Source: Gyromitra esculenta
Lineage: Eukaryota; Ascomycota; Pezizomycetes; Pezizales; Discinaceae
Length of the DNA: 64,000 nucleotides
NCBI GenBank assembly: GCA_038503075.1
Contig: JBCAML010000011.1
Span: forward strand, 1,798,001-1,862,000
Direction: 5' to 3'
Made by a program: the position numbers and the translations under genes. The stretch's first letter is position 1. Each line of letters starts with the position of its first letter. Under the pieces are notes generated by a model. The model saw nothing but the letters and a program-made list of their open reading frames with translations, made no database searches and was not told where the DNA came from. Below, piece after piece: positions 19,314 to 31,075 of the stretch.

Positions 19314-19348
19314 TTCAACCAAGGCTGACCAGTGACCCTGCCTTGGTT
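19304..19348 (+). promoter_or_regulatory. R5 -1 ribosomal frameshift site
   Basis: TTTAAAC at 19304-19310, the gag stop TAG at 19311-19313, a 6-base spacer, then stem AACCAAGG (19317-19324) with CCTTGGTT (19341-19348) and a 16-base loop. T TTA AAC is one of the most efficient known -1 slippery sequences. The pol frame after the slip reads FKLVQPR. Confidence 0.88.
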
Positions 19349-22300
19349 CCGTCCTCTTCTCCTTTGTCTGCATTTTCAATTTCTGGGTTTTCAGTTTCTA
19401 GTTTAAGCGTGGAGGATCAGTTAGATGGGGAACATTTTGTAATTTCGTGCAATATTTCCCATAATAATAAAATCATCAAAACACACGCTTTGCTAGACAC
19501 TGGAGCCTCTGGATTTGCATTCATTGACAAGAGTTTCGCGAGTCACCACTCTCTTCCCCTTTCCCCGTTAAAAATACCCAGACAACTCGAAGTAATCGAT
19601 GGCCGTCCAGTTGCCTCAGGAGACATTACTCACCTCGCCAATATCAACTTATCCATCCAACAGCACCAAGAACAAGCCCCCTGCTTCGTGACCCAGTTGG
19701 GACACTATCCCCTAGTGTTAGGAATCCCTTGGATGAATCACCATGATGTTCACCTTCACTTTGCCGATAAACGCATTGAGTTTAATTCTAAACTCTGCAC
19801 CACCCGCTGTGCCCCTCGCCTACCTCCGGTATCAACACCCTCGATCCCCGCTCCCCCCAAACTAAATCTATCCTTCATTGGTGCTGCCAGTTTCAGGACT
19901 CTTGCTCGAAAACACTCTCACCAAGCCTATGCCATGTCCCTCTATGAAATAAACAAACTCATAGACAATAAGACAACTAAAGAAGAATGGAAGTCTAGAA
20001 TCCCTGCGGAGTACCATGACTTCCTAGACATGTTCGACAAAACAAAAGCACAAGGACTACCCCCACGCCGCCCCTACGACCACAAGATACAACTAATGGA
20101 AAGGAAAGATGCACCATTTGGACCACTTTATGGGATGTCAAGAGAGGAACTAATCGTTCTTAAAAAATACATCGAAGATAACCTGGCGAAAGGCTTCATT
20201 CGCGCTAGCTCCTCTCCTGCCGGCTCCCCCGTATTGTTCGTGAAAAAAGCAGACGGTTCCCTCCGATTATGTGTTGACTATAGAGGCCTGAACGCCATTA
20301 CGGTCAAGGATCGATACACTTCCCCCCTCATACGAGAAACTCTGGACCGGTTGGCGAAAGCTCGATGGTACACCAAACTCGACCTCCGCGACGGTTATCA
20401 TCAAATTCGAATCGCCGAGGGAGAAGAATGGAAAACTGCTTTCCGAACCCGCTATGGCCTCTACGAATACCAGGTGATGCCCTTTGGACTAACCAATGCT
20501 CCCGGCACCTTTCAACGCTTCGTGAACGACTGCCTCACGGAATACCTAGACGTCTTTTGCACCGCATACCTAGACGATATTCTCATCTACAGCGATACTT
20601 TCGACGAACACCAAACTCATGTTCGAAAGGTTCTCCAAACGCTGAAGGATAATAACATCCTCCTTAAACCCGAGAAATGTGAGTTCGAGGTGCAGACAAC
20701 AAAATACCTAGGCCTTATCCTCACTCCCGACGGCATTAAGATGGATGAAGAGAAACTAAAAGCCGTCCGAGAATGGGGAACTCCAAAGAGTGTTAAGGAT
20801 GTCCAAGCATTTTTAGGGTTTGCGAACTTCTACCGGCGATTCATCCTAGGATTCTCCAAACTTGCGGCCCCACTTACCGCCCTCACTAAGAAAGGCATTG
20901 CCTTTGAATGGACCGTCGAAGCCGATATAGCCTTCGAAAACCTCAAATACGCCTTTACCACTGCCCCCATCCTCATCCACTTCGACCCAGACAAGAAGAT
21001 TATTGTGGAAACAGACGCCTCCGACTACGTATCCGGAGGAGTACTTTCCCAATACGATGACACCAGAGTTCTACACCCAGTCGCATTTTTCTCAAAAAAA
21101 CATTCGCCTGCCGAATGCAATTATGAGATATACGACAAGGAGTTACTGGCCATCATCAGGGTATTCGAGGAATGGCGCCCGGAACTCGAAGGTTCTAAAC
21201 ACCCTATCGATGTAATCAGCGACCATAAAAACCTTGAGTATTTTATGAGTACAAAACAACTGAACCGGCGACAAGCACGATGGGCCGAATATCTTTCCCG
21301 CTTTGACTTCGTAATTACCTATCGCCCAGGTAGTCAAGGAGGGAAGCCAGACGCATTGACCAGAAGATCAGGAGATCTTCCCAAGGAAGGGGATGAAAGA
21401 TTGGCACATCAAAGCCAAGTGGTATTGAAAAAGGAAAATGTGGACCCCAAGATAAGTTTGTTGTCGGCTTCTTTATCAAATGAAGCCGCTGAATTGGACG
21501 CCCCCCTCGTAGAACTCTTTCAAAAAGGCTATGATACTGATGAATTCCCGCAAAAGATACTCGCAGCACTGGAAAACAAAGAACAACAGTCAAAGGAGAT
21601 CACTCTGAGCGAATGTAGTAACATTCAAGGCCTATTATGTTACCGAGAATGTTTCTACGTCCCCGACTTCGATCCTCTCAAACTTGAACTCATCCGAAGA
21701 CATCATGATACCCCAGCGGCAGGACACCCAGGACGAGATAAGACCTTTGAACTTCTCTCGAGAAACTTTTATTGGCCAAAGATGCGGGAATCAATCAGTA
21801 GATATGTTCGCAACTGTCACACCTGCCAGAAAGCAAAACCTACGACTCAACGGACCCAAGGCGTCCTCCGCCCCTTGCCCATCCCAAACCGTCCCTGGCA
21901 AGAAATATCGATGGACTTTGTTACAGGCCTCCCGGAATCAGATGGTTATGATGCTATCATGGTGGTTGTCGATCGCCTATCAAAGATGCGGCATCTAATC
22001 CCCTGTAATACTACTGTTAATTCCCGGGAAGTAGCTGATCTTTACCTGCAACACATCTGGAAACTCCACGGTCTACCAACGTATGTCACGTCCGATCGAG
22101 GAACTCAGTTCACCGCCCACTTCTGGAAAAATCTCTGCCAACGACTTGGAATCCAAGCCCGAATGTCAACAGCCTTCCACCCTGAGACCGATGGACAAAC
22201 GGAAAGATTGAATGCCGTCATGGAACAATACCTACGTTCCTATGTATCCTATCAACAAGGAGATTGGAACAAGTGGTTACCAATGGCTGAGTTTTCGGCG

Positions 22301-23009
22301 AACAACCAGGAGTCAGCTAGCACCAAGTTTCTTCTTTGCTAACTATGGGTACCATCCCCGCTTCGATACAACGTTCCTTCCAACCAAAGCCAATGCACAA
22401 AGTCTAGACGCTGCCTCATTCAGCCAAAAGATGCAAGAACTCTACGATTACCTACGGACGCAGATAAGAGTCGCCCAAGACATCCAGGAAATCGCTACGA
22501 ACAAACATCGTACACCAGCCCCCGCGTATCAAGTGAACGACCAAGTCTTCATATCAATGAAGAACATCCGAACGACTCGTAATGCAAGGAAATTAGACTG
22601 GAAATGGATAGGACCATACCCAATAAAGAGGATAGTGTCTCCCTTTGCCTATGAGATTGACCTCCCGAGCTCAATCAAATACCATCCTGTTTTTCATGTT
22701 TCTTTGTTGAAACCCGCGGCCCAAGATGCTCTCCCGGGTCAAGTAATTCCTCCACCTGTCCCTGTTGTTGTTAATGACCAGCAAGAATACTATATCGAGA
22801 AAATTCTAGATCAACGAATCTATCATGGAAAACAACAATATCTCGTTGAGTGGACCGGCTATGCTCACCCCACCTGGGAACCAGCCGAAGATCTCGAAGA
22901 TACTGCTGCCCTCGATCAATTTCTCATCGTAACTCCCACGGAAATACCTCAGGTTCGCAGGAGCTCACGCTTGAAGAGGGGAGCTACTTTCACGGATATC
23001 AAGGAGTAG
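19311..23009 (+). pseudogene. pol: R5 pol: protease, RT, RNase H, integrase, chromodomain (one frameshift)
   Basis: Expressed by -1 frameshifting from gag. Protease DTG lies near 19496. Reverse transcriptase has [13 protein letters not shown] and YLDD near 20567. RNase H has VETDASDYVSGG and [12 protein letters not shown]. Integrase has an HHCC finger near 21690-21830 and DDE residues in MDFVTG (about 21911), TSDRGTQF (about 22090) and [10 protein letters not shown] (about 22180). The chromodomain is near 22780-22910. At about 22328 five bases present in the other copies are missing, which shifts the frame. The distal frame continues to TAG 23007-23009, inside the 3' LTR. Apart from this lesion the gene looks functional. 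Confidence 0.9.
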
Positions 23010-23402
23010 TCGGGTCAAGGATATTGTTGGGGTTGCTGCTTTCGGTTCAGGATTACAATGTTATTGTGTTTCGGTTGCTTTCGGTTATTTCTTAGTTATG
23101 AGTCATCGTGGTCGAAAAGCGGGGTATTTAAGAGATGGGTTTTTGTCGCTTGTGTTCTTTTCCTTTTCTTTCCTTAAGCAACGTTCTCGTTTACCTTCTC
23201 CTGTACTTGTTGGAACATTATCTCGGTTCTATCTCAGAATCCTCGCTGTCGCTGTCCACCTCGCTGCACTTATCTCGCCTGGAGATAGACCCTTCGTAGA
23301 ACTTGTAGAAACGCTGCACTCTTCGAACACGTTGATACCTCATTAAGTAGCACTGCTCACCTTCAGGGATACTGAAGGGCTTAACGAGGGACCCAACCGT
23401 GA
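22988..23402 (+). repeat. R5 3' LTR (415 bp)
   Basis: It begins TTTCACGG after the purine run GAAGAGGGGAG and CTAC, and ends CCGTGA directly at the GTAGA duplication, two bases short of the usual end. Confidence 0.92.
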
Positions 23403-26112
23403 GTAGACTACCGTGGTCTTAATGCGATTACAGTCAAGGATCGTTACACCTCTCCCCTTATCCGCGAAACACTTGACCGATTACAAACGCAATGACGCAC
23501 ACTCGACCTCCGAGATGGCTACCATCAAATCCGTATTGCTGAAGGGGATGAATGGAAGACCGCCTTCCGCACCCGTTATGGGCTCTATGAGTATCAAGTT
23601 ATGCCATTCGGCCTAACTAACGCACCCGGGACGTTTCAACGATTTGTCAACGACTGCCTGAAAGAATATCTGGATATATTCTGCACCGCGTATCTGGATG
23701 ACATTCTCATCTATAGCGACACCTTCGCAGAGCATCAGATCCATGTTCGCAAGGTCCTCCAAACCCTCCAAGATAACGATATCCTGTTAAAACCGGAGAA
23801 ATGCGAGTTTGAGGTACAGACTACTAAGTACCTTGGTCTCATTCTCACCCCTGATGGTATCAAAATGGACGAGGAGAAACTTAAAGCCGTCCGAGAATGG
23901 GGGACACCAAAGAGTGTAAAAGACGTCCAAGCATTTCTAGGTTTTGCCAATTTTTACCGTCGATTCATCCTAGGATTCTCCAAACTCGCTGCCCCGCTCA
24001 CCGCCCTCACCAAAAAAGGCATTGTCTTCGAATGGACTGTGGAAGCTGATATAGCATTCGAAAACCTTAAACATGCTTTTACCACTGCCCCAATCCTCAT
24101 CCACTTCGACCCTGACAAAAAAATCATTGTGGAAACCGACGCATCCGACTTCGTATCCGGAGGAGTACTATCTCAATACGATGATGCAGGAGTATTACAC
24201 CTGGTAGCCTTTTTCTCAAAGAAACACTCCCCCGCCGAGTGCAACTATGAGATTTACGACAAGGAGTTATTGGCCATAATCCGAGTGTTTGAAGAATGGC
24301 GACCGGAGCTAGAAGGCTCAAAGCACCCCATCGACGTTATTAGCGATCATAAGAACCTTGAATACTTCATGAGTACTAAGCAACTGAACCGTCGACAAGC
24401 CAGATGGGCTGAATACCTATCACGCTTCGACTTCGTGATCACATACCGACCAGGGAGCCAAGGAGGAAAACCCGATGCACTTACTAGGAGATCAGGAGAT
24501 CTCCCCAAGGAAGGGGATGAAAGACTGGCACACCAGAGCCAAGTAGTGTTGAAGAAAGAAAACGTTGATCCTAAGCTAAGTTTGTTGTCGGCTTCTTTGT
24601 CAAATGAAGCCGCTGAACTGGACGCACCCCTAGAAAAACTCTTTCTGGAAGGATACATCGCTGACAAATTTCCTGAAAAAATACTTCTAGCACTGAAGAA
24701 TAAGGAACAACAGTCAAAGGAAATCACTCTTAGCGAATGTACCAACGAAAATGATAAGCTCTATTACCGAGAAAACCTTTACGTACCAGACTTTGACCCT
24801 CTTCGCTTGGAACTTATTAAAAGACATCATGACACCCCAGCAGCAGGACACCCAGGACAAGATAAAACCTTTGAACTTATAAGTAGAAGGTTTTACTGGC
24901 CAAAGATGAGAGAGACAATTGGCCGTTATGTACGCAATTGCCACGTCTGTCAAAAGGCTAAGCCGGTCACTCAGCATACGCAAGGTGTTCTCCGGCCTCT
25001 ACCCATCCCCAATCGCTCATGGCAGGAAGTTTCTATGGATTTTGTTACAGGCCTTCCAGAATCCGATGGTTACGATGCGATTATGGTAGTAGTAGACCGC
25101 TTGTCGAAAATGCGACACCTTATCCCGTGCAATATTACTGTTAATTCACGGGACGTTGCAGACCTCTACCTTCAACATGTGTGGAAACTCCATGGCCTAC
25201 CAAAATACATCACCTCCGATCGAGGAACGCAATTCACTGCTCATTTCTGGGCGAGCCTGCACGACAGTGATTCAAGCAGTGATGTCAACAGCCTTCCACC
25301 CAGAAACCGACGGACAAACAGAACGATTGAACGCGGTTATGGAACAATACCTCCGCTCCTATGCGTGTCTTATCAGCAAGTTAAGACTGGAAAGAAATGG
25401 TTACCCATTGGCGGAATTCTCCGCCAATAACCAGGAATCACGAAGACCAAAGCTTTCGCCTTTCTTTGCGAACTATGGATACCATCCTCGCTTCGATACC
25501 TCTATTATTCCGTCAACAACCACAGCCCAAAGTCTGATTCTCTGACTTTGCAACTAAGATGCAAGACTTGTACGATCATCTCCGAACCCGCATCCGAACA
25601 GCTCAGACATTCGTAAACATCCACCAATAAACACCGAATTCCTGCCCCGCTTATCAAGTGAATGACCAAGTGTTCGTATCAACGAAGAATATCCTGACCG
25701 TTCGCAATGCCCGGAAACTCGATTGGAAGTGGATGGGACCCTACCCGGTAAAAAAGATAGTATCGCCTCGCGTATGAGATTGATTTACCATCCTCCGTCG
25801 CATCATCCTGTCTTTCATGTATCACTTCTGGTCGCCCATGACCCTCTTCCAGTGACAAGTTATTCCTCCCCACCTCCGATCGTTGTTAATGAACAGGAGG
25901 AATATTTTATTGAGAAAATCCTCGAACGAACATATCGCGGACGACAACAATACCTTGTCGAATGGACTGGTTACGCCCATCCCACTTGGGAACCGGCGGA
26001 GGATCTTCAGAATACTGTTGCTCTTGATATGTTTCTAGCCACCACGACTGCTACCGGTTCTAAGGTTCGCAGGAGCTCACGCTTAAGAAGGGGGGCTACT
26101 TTCACGGATTAA
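23403..26112 (+). pseudogene. pol: R4 pol, second part: reverse transcriptase to chromodomain, degenerate
   Basis: It resumes at the duplicated GTAGA. A deletion near 23485-23500 destroys the segment before LDLRDGYHQ. The frame from about 23600 to 25430 is then open and includes YLDDILIYS, RNase H, and HHCC with a Gly-Gln change (GHPGQDKTF). Loss of sequence near 25250 and several indels at 25370-25860 break the integrase. The chromodomain (YLVEWTGYAHPTWEPAEDL) is preserved near 25950, and the frame ends at TAA 26110-26112 inside the 3' LTR. Confidence 0.88.
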
Positions 26113-26487
26113 GATAAGGGTTAGGTTTCGGTTCGAAGTTGGATGCAGGCTGTGGGGTTGTGGTAATATAATGCTATTGTATTTCGGGTGTTATCGGTTA
26201 TTGTGTTTGTGGTTGAGAAAGCGGGGTATTTAAGCGACGGATTTTCGATCATTCTTTGTCTTCTTCTTCTTTCTCTAAGCAACGTTCTCGTTTACCTTCT
26301 CTGTAATTGTTGAATACTATCTCGGTTCTACCTCGAACCCTCGCTGTCGCTGTCCACTTCGCTGCACTTATCTCGCCTTGAGATAGCCCCTCGTAGAACT
26401 TGCACTCCTCGAACGTGTTAGGACTCGCTAAGAAGACTGCTCACCTTCGGGATACTGAAGGGCTTAACGAGGGACTGAACCGTGAGA
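26100..26487 (+). repeat. R4 3' LTR (388 bp)
   Basis: It begins TTTCACGG after AAGAAGGGGGG and CTAC, and ends CCGTGAGA. It is shorter than the 5' LTR through small deletions in R, U5 and the U5 hairpin region. Confidence 0.9.
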
Positions 26488-27773
26488 GAAGGTATTGCTA
26501 TAAATGAGGATGTCATCGAGATAGGTGGTGCAGAAAATATCTAGATATTCTCTCAGGCAGTCGTTGACAAAGCGTTGAAAGGTGCCGCATTAGTTAGGCC
26601 GAATGGCATTACTTGATATTCATAGAGTCCATAGCGAGTTCGGAAGGCCGTTTTCCATTCCTCCCCTTCGGCGATTCGGATCTGATGATAGCCCTCGCGG
26701 AGATCGAGTTTTGTATACCATTGAGCTTTGGCCAGTCTATCGAGGGTTTCTCGTATGAGAGGAGAGGTGTAGCGATCTTTGACGGTAATGGCATTTAGTC
26801 CTCTATAATCCACACATAGTCGGAGGGAGCCATCTGCTTTCTTTACGAAGAGTACAGGGGAGCCGGCGGGAGATGAGCTGGCACGGATAAAGCCTTTCTC
26901 TAGGTTGTCCTCGATATACTTTTTTAGAACGATAAGTTCCTCCCTTGACATCCCGTAGAGTGGTCCGAATGGTGCATCCTTTCCTTCCATCAGTTGTATT
27001 TTATGATCATAGGGGCGGCGTGGGGGCAGTCCTTGCGCTTTAGCTTTATCGAACATGTCCAGGAACTCGTGGTACTCGGTTGGGATCCTTGATTTCCATT
27101 CTTCCTTGGTTGTTTTTTTGTCTATGAGTTTGTTTATTTCATAGAGCGACATGGCGTAAGCTTGGTGGTTGCGTTTCCTAGTAAGGGTTCTAAAGCTAGC
27201 AGCGCCAATAAACGACATGTTTAGTCTGGGAGGAGCAGGGATCGATGGGGAGGTAACGATGGGGGAGTGAGGGGCACAGTGAGTGGTGCAGAGTTTAGAA
27301 TTAAACTCAATGCGTTTGTTGGCGAAGTGGAGTTGCACATCATGGTGTTTCATCCATGGTATGCCCAAGACTAGAGGGTAGTGGCCTAGTTGGGTCACAA
27401 AACAGGGGGCTTGTTCTCGGTGATTTTGAATGGACAAATTGAGGTTGGCGATGTGGGTAATGTCTCCTGATGCGACAGGGCGACCATCGATGACCTCAAG
27501 TTGGCGGGAGGTTTTTAAAGGGGTAAGAGGTAAGGAATGGTGACTCGCGAATTTCTGATCAATAAATGCAAATCCGGAGGCTCCGGTGTCTAGTAAAGCG
27601 TGGGTTTTTATAATTTTATTGCTATCGGAAATATTGCACGAAATTACAAAATGTTCCCCATCCAACTGATCCTCCACGCTTATACCAGAAACCAAAAACC
27701 CAGAAATCGAAAATGCAGACAAAGGTAAGAAATTGGGAACCAAGACGGGGTCACTAATCGGTCTTGGTTGTAC
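26488..27773 (-). pseudogene. pol: R3 pol, proximal part: protease and reverse transcriptase
   Basis: Minus strand. The frame is open from about 27743 to 26553 and carries [13 protein letters not shown], the linker [19 protein letters not shown], and reverse transcriptase up to FGLTNA, where a small deletion shifts the frame (26580-26590). The remaining part of the gene lies at 12185-14601, beyond R4. Confidence 0.88.
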
Positions 27774-27782
27774 TAGTTTAAA
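27738..27782 (-). promoter_or_regulatory. R3 -1 ribosomal frameshift site
   Basis: On the minus strand TTTAAAC (27782-27776) precedes TAG. The stem is AACCAAGAC (27769-27761) with GTCTTGGTT (27746-27738), nine pairs. It differs from R5 at two stem positions on each side and still pairs. Confidence 0.82.
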
Positions 27783-28303
27783 GACTCTTTGGCTGAGTCT
27801 ACTGATTCTAACGCAGAGGTGGAAGAGGTGGTGGCGGCAAAGAAAGCGTGTACGCGGTGCGGGGGTGCTAAGCTCTCATAGTGGGCTTTTTGGGAGCGGA
27901 GGGGCAATTGGCGTATGAGTGGTCCGGGGCGGCGCAAAACATGCATTTTCCAGTGGAACGGCGCCACTGTTTTTCTTCCTCCGACAGCTTTCTTCTCCCG
28001 TTAACCATCGTATACCGTTGGTCCTGAGGTGGGCGAGAGTTATTGCTAGTACGGCCGAAAGATAGATCCATAGGGGCCAGTCCTCCTGGGGTGAAACAGG
28101 AGGTGGGGGTGAAGGCGGCAGGAGCGCTAAACTGGCCTATACCATCGCGAGCGTTTCCTCGTTTTTCAGCCGTACAGGCTCGGATACGATTATCCAGTCG
28201 AGTAAGGGTGAGAATCATCTCCTGAAGTGTAGCAGGGGCGATGGGTGCAAACACCATTGCTTCCTTGAGTTCTTCCGACATGCCATGCTCCAGGGCGTCC
28301 ATC
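27773..28303 (-). pseudogene. gag: R3 gag, C-terminal half
   Basis: Minus strand. The frame from 28302 to about 27868 encodes the end of the gag core (MDALEHGMSEELKEAMVFAP) and an intact zinc knuckle, then shifts frame before the C-terminus. The N-terminal half, PBS and 5' LTR are missing because R6 is inserted at 28304 and the other side of that insertion is not in the window. Confidence 0.85.
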
Positions 28304-28713
28304 TTTCATGGATGGTTGTTGGGTCGCCAAGGGATGGTATGGGTGTTTGATCGTGTTCTTTGTTATTTTGTTCGTTATGTTTCTTTAGGTTTCTGTCGCA
28401 ATGAGTCATGCGTTTGTCATCGAAGGGTTGGATTATGGGTATATAAGCGATGGGATTTCCCCTTTTGTTGTACTTTTCCTTCTTCTTTCTTTAAGCAACG
28501 TCTTTTATCGTACACTCTTTGTATCCTACAATACAAACCTCGGTTATAACTCATAACCTTACGCTGTCGCCGTCCTCAAGTCCTCTATACTTGAACACCC
28601 GGTAGAGCCTGTGGAACCTCGTAAACACTCTCGTCGCTTAGTTTTCCCTTCAAGTAGCACTGCTCGTCTTGGGGGATACCTGAGAGCTTGAAGATAAACA
28701 TCGCCCCTTGAGA
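28304..28713 (+). repeat. R6 5' LTR, family 2 (410 bp)
   Basis: It begins TTTCATGG and ends CTTGAGA. TATATAAG near 28440 and AAGCAACGT at 28493-28501 are kept. The U5 structure at 28648-28693 has an outer helix CTTCAAG/CTTGAAG, a compensatory variant of family 1. The left flank is CCATC of R3 gag; no matching right flank exists in the window. Confidence 0.88.
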
Positions 28714-28782
28714 TTACGTTGCTTCCTCATCCACACCCTCTACCCCGCTTTTTCACGCCGCCACATAAACCCCAACGCCGCC

Positions 28783-29986
28783 ATGAGCAACTCCGCCCCC
28801 GCCTCTTGGACTTTCCCGACCTTTGAGAACTTCCAAACTGCCGCCAACGCCGACCTCGCCTCGCCTACGAGGAATCCGATCCCATTATCAACAACGGTCG
28901 ACAACCTTACGTATGCAGACCCACAGCAAGAAGCTGTACAAGAACGGAACAACATGACGGCAAGGTTCAATACCTGCCAGTCCCAACTACAGGCAGCGGA
29001 AGTCGCCCGCCTCCACAACGCAGCCCCCACCACCCGCACCATCGCCACCACCCCCTCCTGCTCACACTCGCGAGGCCGCTCGGATAAAATGCCCGATCCA
29101 GATAAATTCAATGATCTCACGAGAAACTCCCCGGATTCGTCCTACAACTCCGATCAAAGCTCTCGGTTAACGCCGATCGTTTTTCCAACAAAGAACAATA
29201 TGGTATTATATGCCATCGCCGCTGAGTGAGCCGCCGAACAAGTCCGCCACTCTGTCCTCCCTGATGGAACCACCACCTGGAATAACGCCGCTGAATTGAT
29301 TACAGCCCTGGAAACCGCCTTCGGAGACCCCGACCCTCCTGAACGGCCCGCCGCGAGCTACACCCGCCTTCGACAAGCGAAAGCGAGACTTCTCTCGCCT
29401 ACTCGCCGACTTTCGCGAATCATGGGACGATTAAACTACGATGAATCAAGAAAGAACGATGCCTTGGAATTCGGAATGTCAGACGAGCTAAAGGAAGCGT
29501 AGAACCGTAGCCGACTTCCCTACCACCTTCACCTCTCTATGCGCCTTCCTCCTCCGCTAGATAACCGTATCCGAGCAGCGAGGAGGAGAAGAAAAACAAC
29601 GCCCGTAACACCATGGGACAGTTCACCGCCCCTGCTGCCGCCTCCGCTGCCTTCACCCCTGCCACCTCCTCCTTCGCCCCAAGAGGACTTGCTCCTATGG
29701 ATCTCTCTTTCGGCCACACATCTACCTCACGCCCTGCCCCCGAACAACGTTATGTTCGATCAACGGGAGAAGGAAGTTATCGCCCGAAGAAAAACGTGGA
29801 GGCAGACCAATAACCGCTGCCTGTTCTGCGCGAGAAGGACATATCTTTTCCAACTGTCCCTCCGAATGAGAGGAGCCGCCATCAACGCCCCCGCCGCCTC
29901 CTCCTGCCTCCTCTGTTTTTCCACCGCCCCTACCCCCTCATTTTCCTGTTTTCGATGCAGCAGACTCAGTTGAGTCTTTAAACTAG
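28783..29986 (+). pseudogene. gag: R6 gag, decayed
   Basis: ATG 28783 gives MSNSAPASWTFPTF, diverged from family 1 gag. It stays open to about 29110 (MPDPDKFND), then frameshifts, an in-frame TGA near 29227, and further indels break the core and the zinc-knuckle region (the CLFCARR remnant near 29818). The end (GTC TTT AAA CTA GTT) keeps the slippery site. Confidence 0.8.
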
Positions 29987-30021
29987 TTCAACCAGAGCCG
30001 CCTTGTGACCCTACTCTGGTT
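29977..30021 (+). promoter_or_regulatory. R6 -1 ribosomal frameshift site
   Basis: TTTAAAC 29977-29983, TAG 29984-29986, stem AACCAGAG (29990-29997) with CTCTGGTT (30014-30021). The stem differs from R5 on both sides and still pairs. Confidence 0.82.
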
Positions 30022-30032
30022 TCTTTTCTCCT

Positions 30033-31075
30033 TTGTCAGCGTTCTCTATTTCTGGGTTTTCAGTGTCGGATGTGTGTGTGGAGGATAATTTGGATGGGGA
30101 ACATTTTGTAGTTTCATGTAGCCTTTCCCACCAGAATAAAATTATAAAAACACACGCACTTCGACACCTGGAGCCTCGTGCTCGCTTTCATCGACGAAAA
30201 CTTTGCGCGTCACCATTCCCCTGCCTTTATCTCCCTAAAACCCTCGCCAATTGGAAGTCATTGATGGCCGAACAATTGCCTCAGTGAGATATTACAAATC
30301 TTTGCCACCTAGGGCTTTCGATCCAACAGCATACCGAAAAAGCCCTTCTTCGTCACTAGGCTAGCCACTACCCCTAGTACTCGGTATCCCTTGGATGAAT
30401 CTCCACGACGTTCATTTACAATTTGCGAATAAAAGCATTGAATTCAATTCTGAATTCTGCACCACCCACTGTGCCCCCAAGCAACCCGTAGTCTCAACCG
30501 CCGCCATTCCCCTCCAGCCAAACTGAATGCTGCCTTTATCGGCGCGGCCAGCTTCCGCATGCTCGCCAGAAAGAAGGGTATTCAAGTATACTCCATGTCC
30601 CTCTACGAAATCAACAGAGTCCTTGATAACAAGACTACCAAAGAAGAGTGGAGGCAACGAATACCCGCTGAGTACCACGAATACCTGGATATGTTCGACA
30701 AAGCCAAAGCTCAAGGACTCCCCCGACGATCCTATGACCATAAGATCACCCTTCAAGAAGGCAAGGAACCCCCATTCGGCCCACTCTACGGTATGTCACG
30801 AGATGAACTTTTAGTTCTTAAGAAATATATCGAAGACAACTTAGAAAAAGGATTTATCCGTGCCAGTTCATCTTCTGCCGGCTCCCCAGTCCTTTTCGCC
30901 GCAAAACCCGATGGTTCCCTCCGCCTCTGTGTCGATTATCGTGGCCTTAACGCTCTCACGGTTAAAGACCGATATACCTCCCCCCTGATTAAAGAAACCT
31001 TAGATCGCCTTGCAAAAGCTCAGTGGTACTCCAAACTCGACCTCCGCGACGGTTTTCACCAAATTCGTATCGCTG
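30033..31075 (+). pseudogene. pol: R6 pol: decayed protease, better-kept reverse transcriptase
   Basis: The protease is broken by indels (the DTGAS motif reads through a shifted frame near 30160). From 30559 the linker and reverse transcriptase are open (MSLYEINRVLDNKTTKEEW, then [17 protein letters not shown] and LDLRDGFHQIRIA) and stop at 31075, where R7 begins. Confidence 0.85.

Larger units (their letters stand above)
17355..23402 (+). mobile_element. R5: nearly intact Ty3/Gypsy chromovirus, family 1 (6.05 kb)
   Basis: It is a complete element with 5' LTR 17355-17772, PBS, gag, frameshift site, pol, polypurine tract and 3' LTR 22988-23402, flanked by GTAGA at 17350-17354 and 23403-23407. 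The two LTRs differ at about five positions and one indel over some 415 bp, so it is the youngest insertion here. Only one lesion is evident in the coding region, a 5-base loss in the integrase region near 22328. Gag-Pol domain order (protease, RT, RNase H, integrase, chromodomain) is that of chromoviruses. Confidence 0.95.
14602..26487 (+). mobile_element. R4: Ty3/Gypsy chromovirus, family 1, interrupted by R5
   Basis: 5' LTR 14602-15023 and 3' LTR 26100-26487 flank gag and pol. R5 is inserted at 17355-23402. The target duplication is GAAGG at 14597-14601 and 26488-26492, and the outer flanks join to restore the R3 pol sequence. Without R5 the element is about 5.8 kb. Several deletions and frameshifts in the second half make it defective. 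Confidence 0.92.
28304..31075 (+). mobile_element. R6: Ty3/Gypsy chromovirus, family 2, 3'-truncated and degenerate
   Basis: 5' LTR 28304-28713, PBS ACGTTGCTT at 28716-28724, a decayed gag, the frameshift site at 29977-30021, and pol up to the reverse transcriptase, where the LTR R7 cuts it. It is the only family 2 copy with an interior. It shows that families 1 and 2 share PBS, frameshift signal and protein domains but differ in LTR sequence. Confidence 0.88.

Noticed and set aside
22904..23095. Short ORFs in the LTRs, for example the repeated MSHRGRKAGYLRDG frame at 17465 and 23098
   Set aside because: They are open only because the LTR promoter region is the same in each copy, and they are not kept in diverged LTRs.
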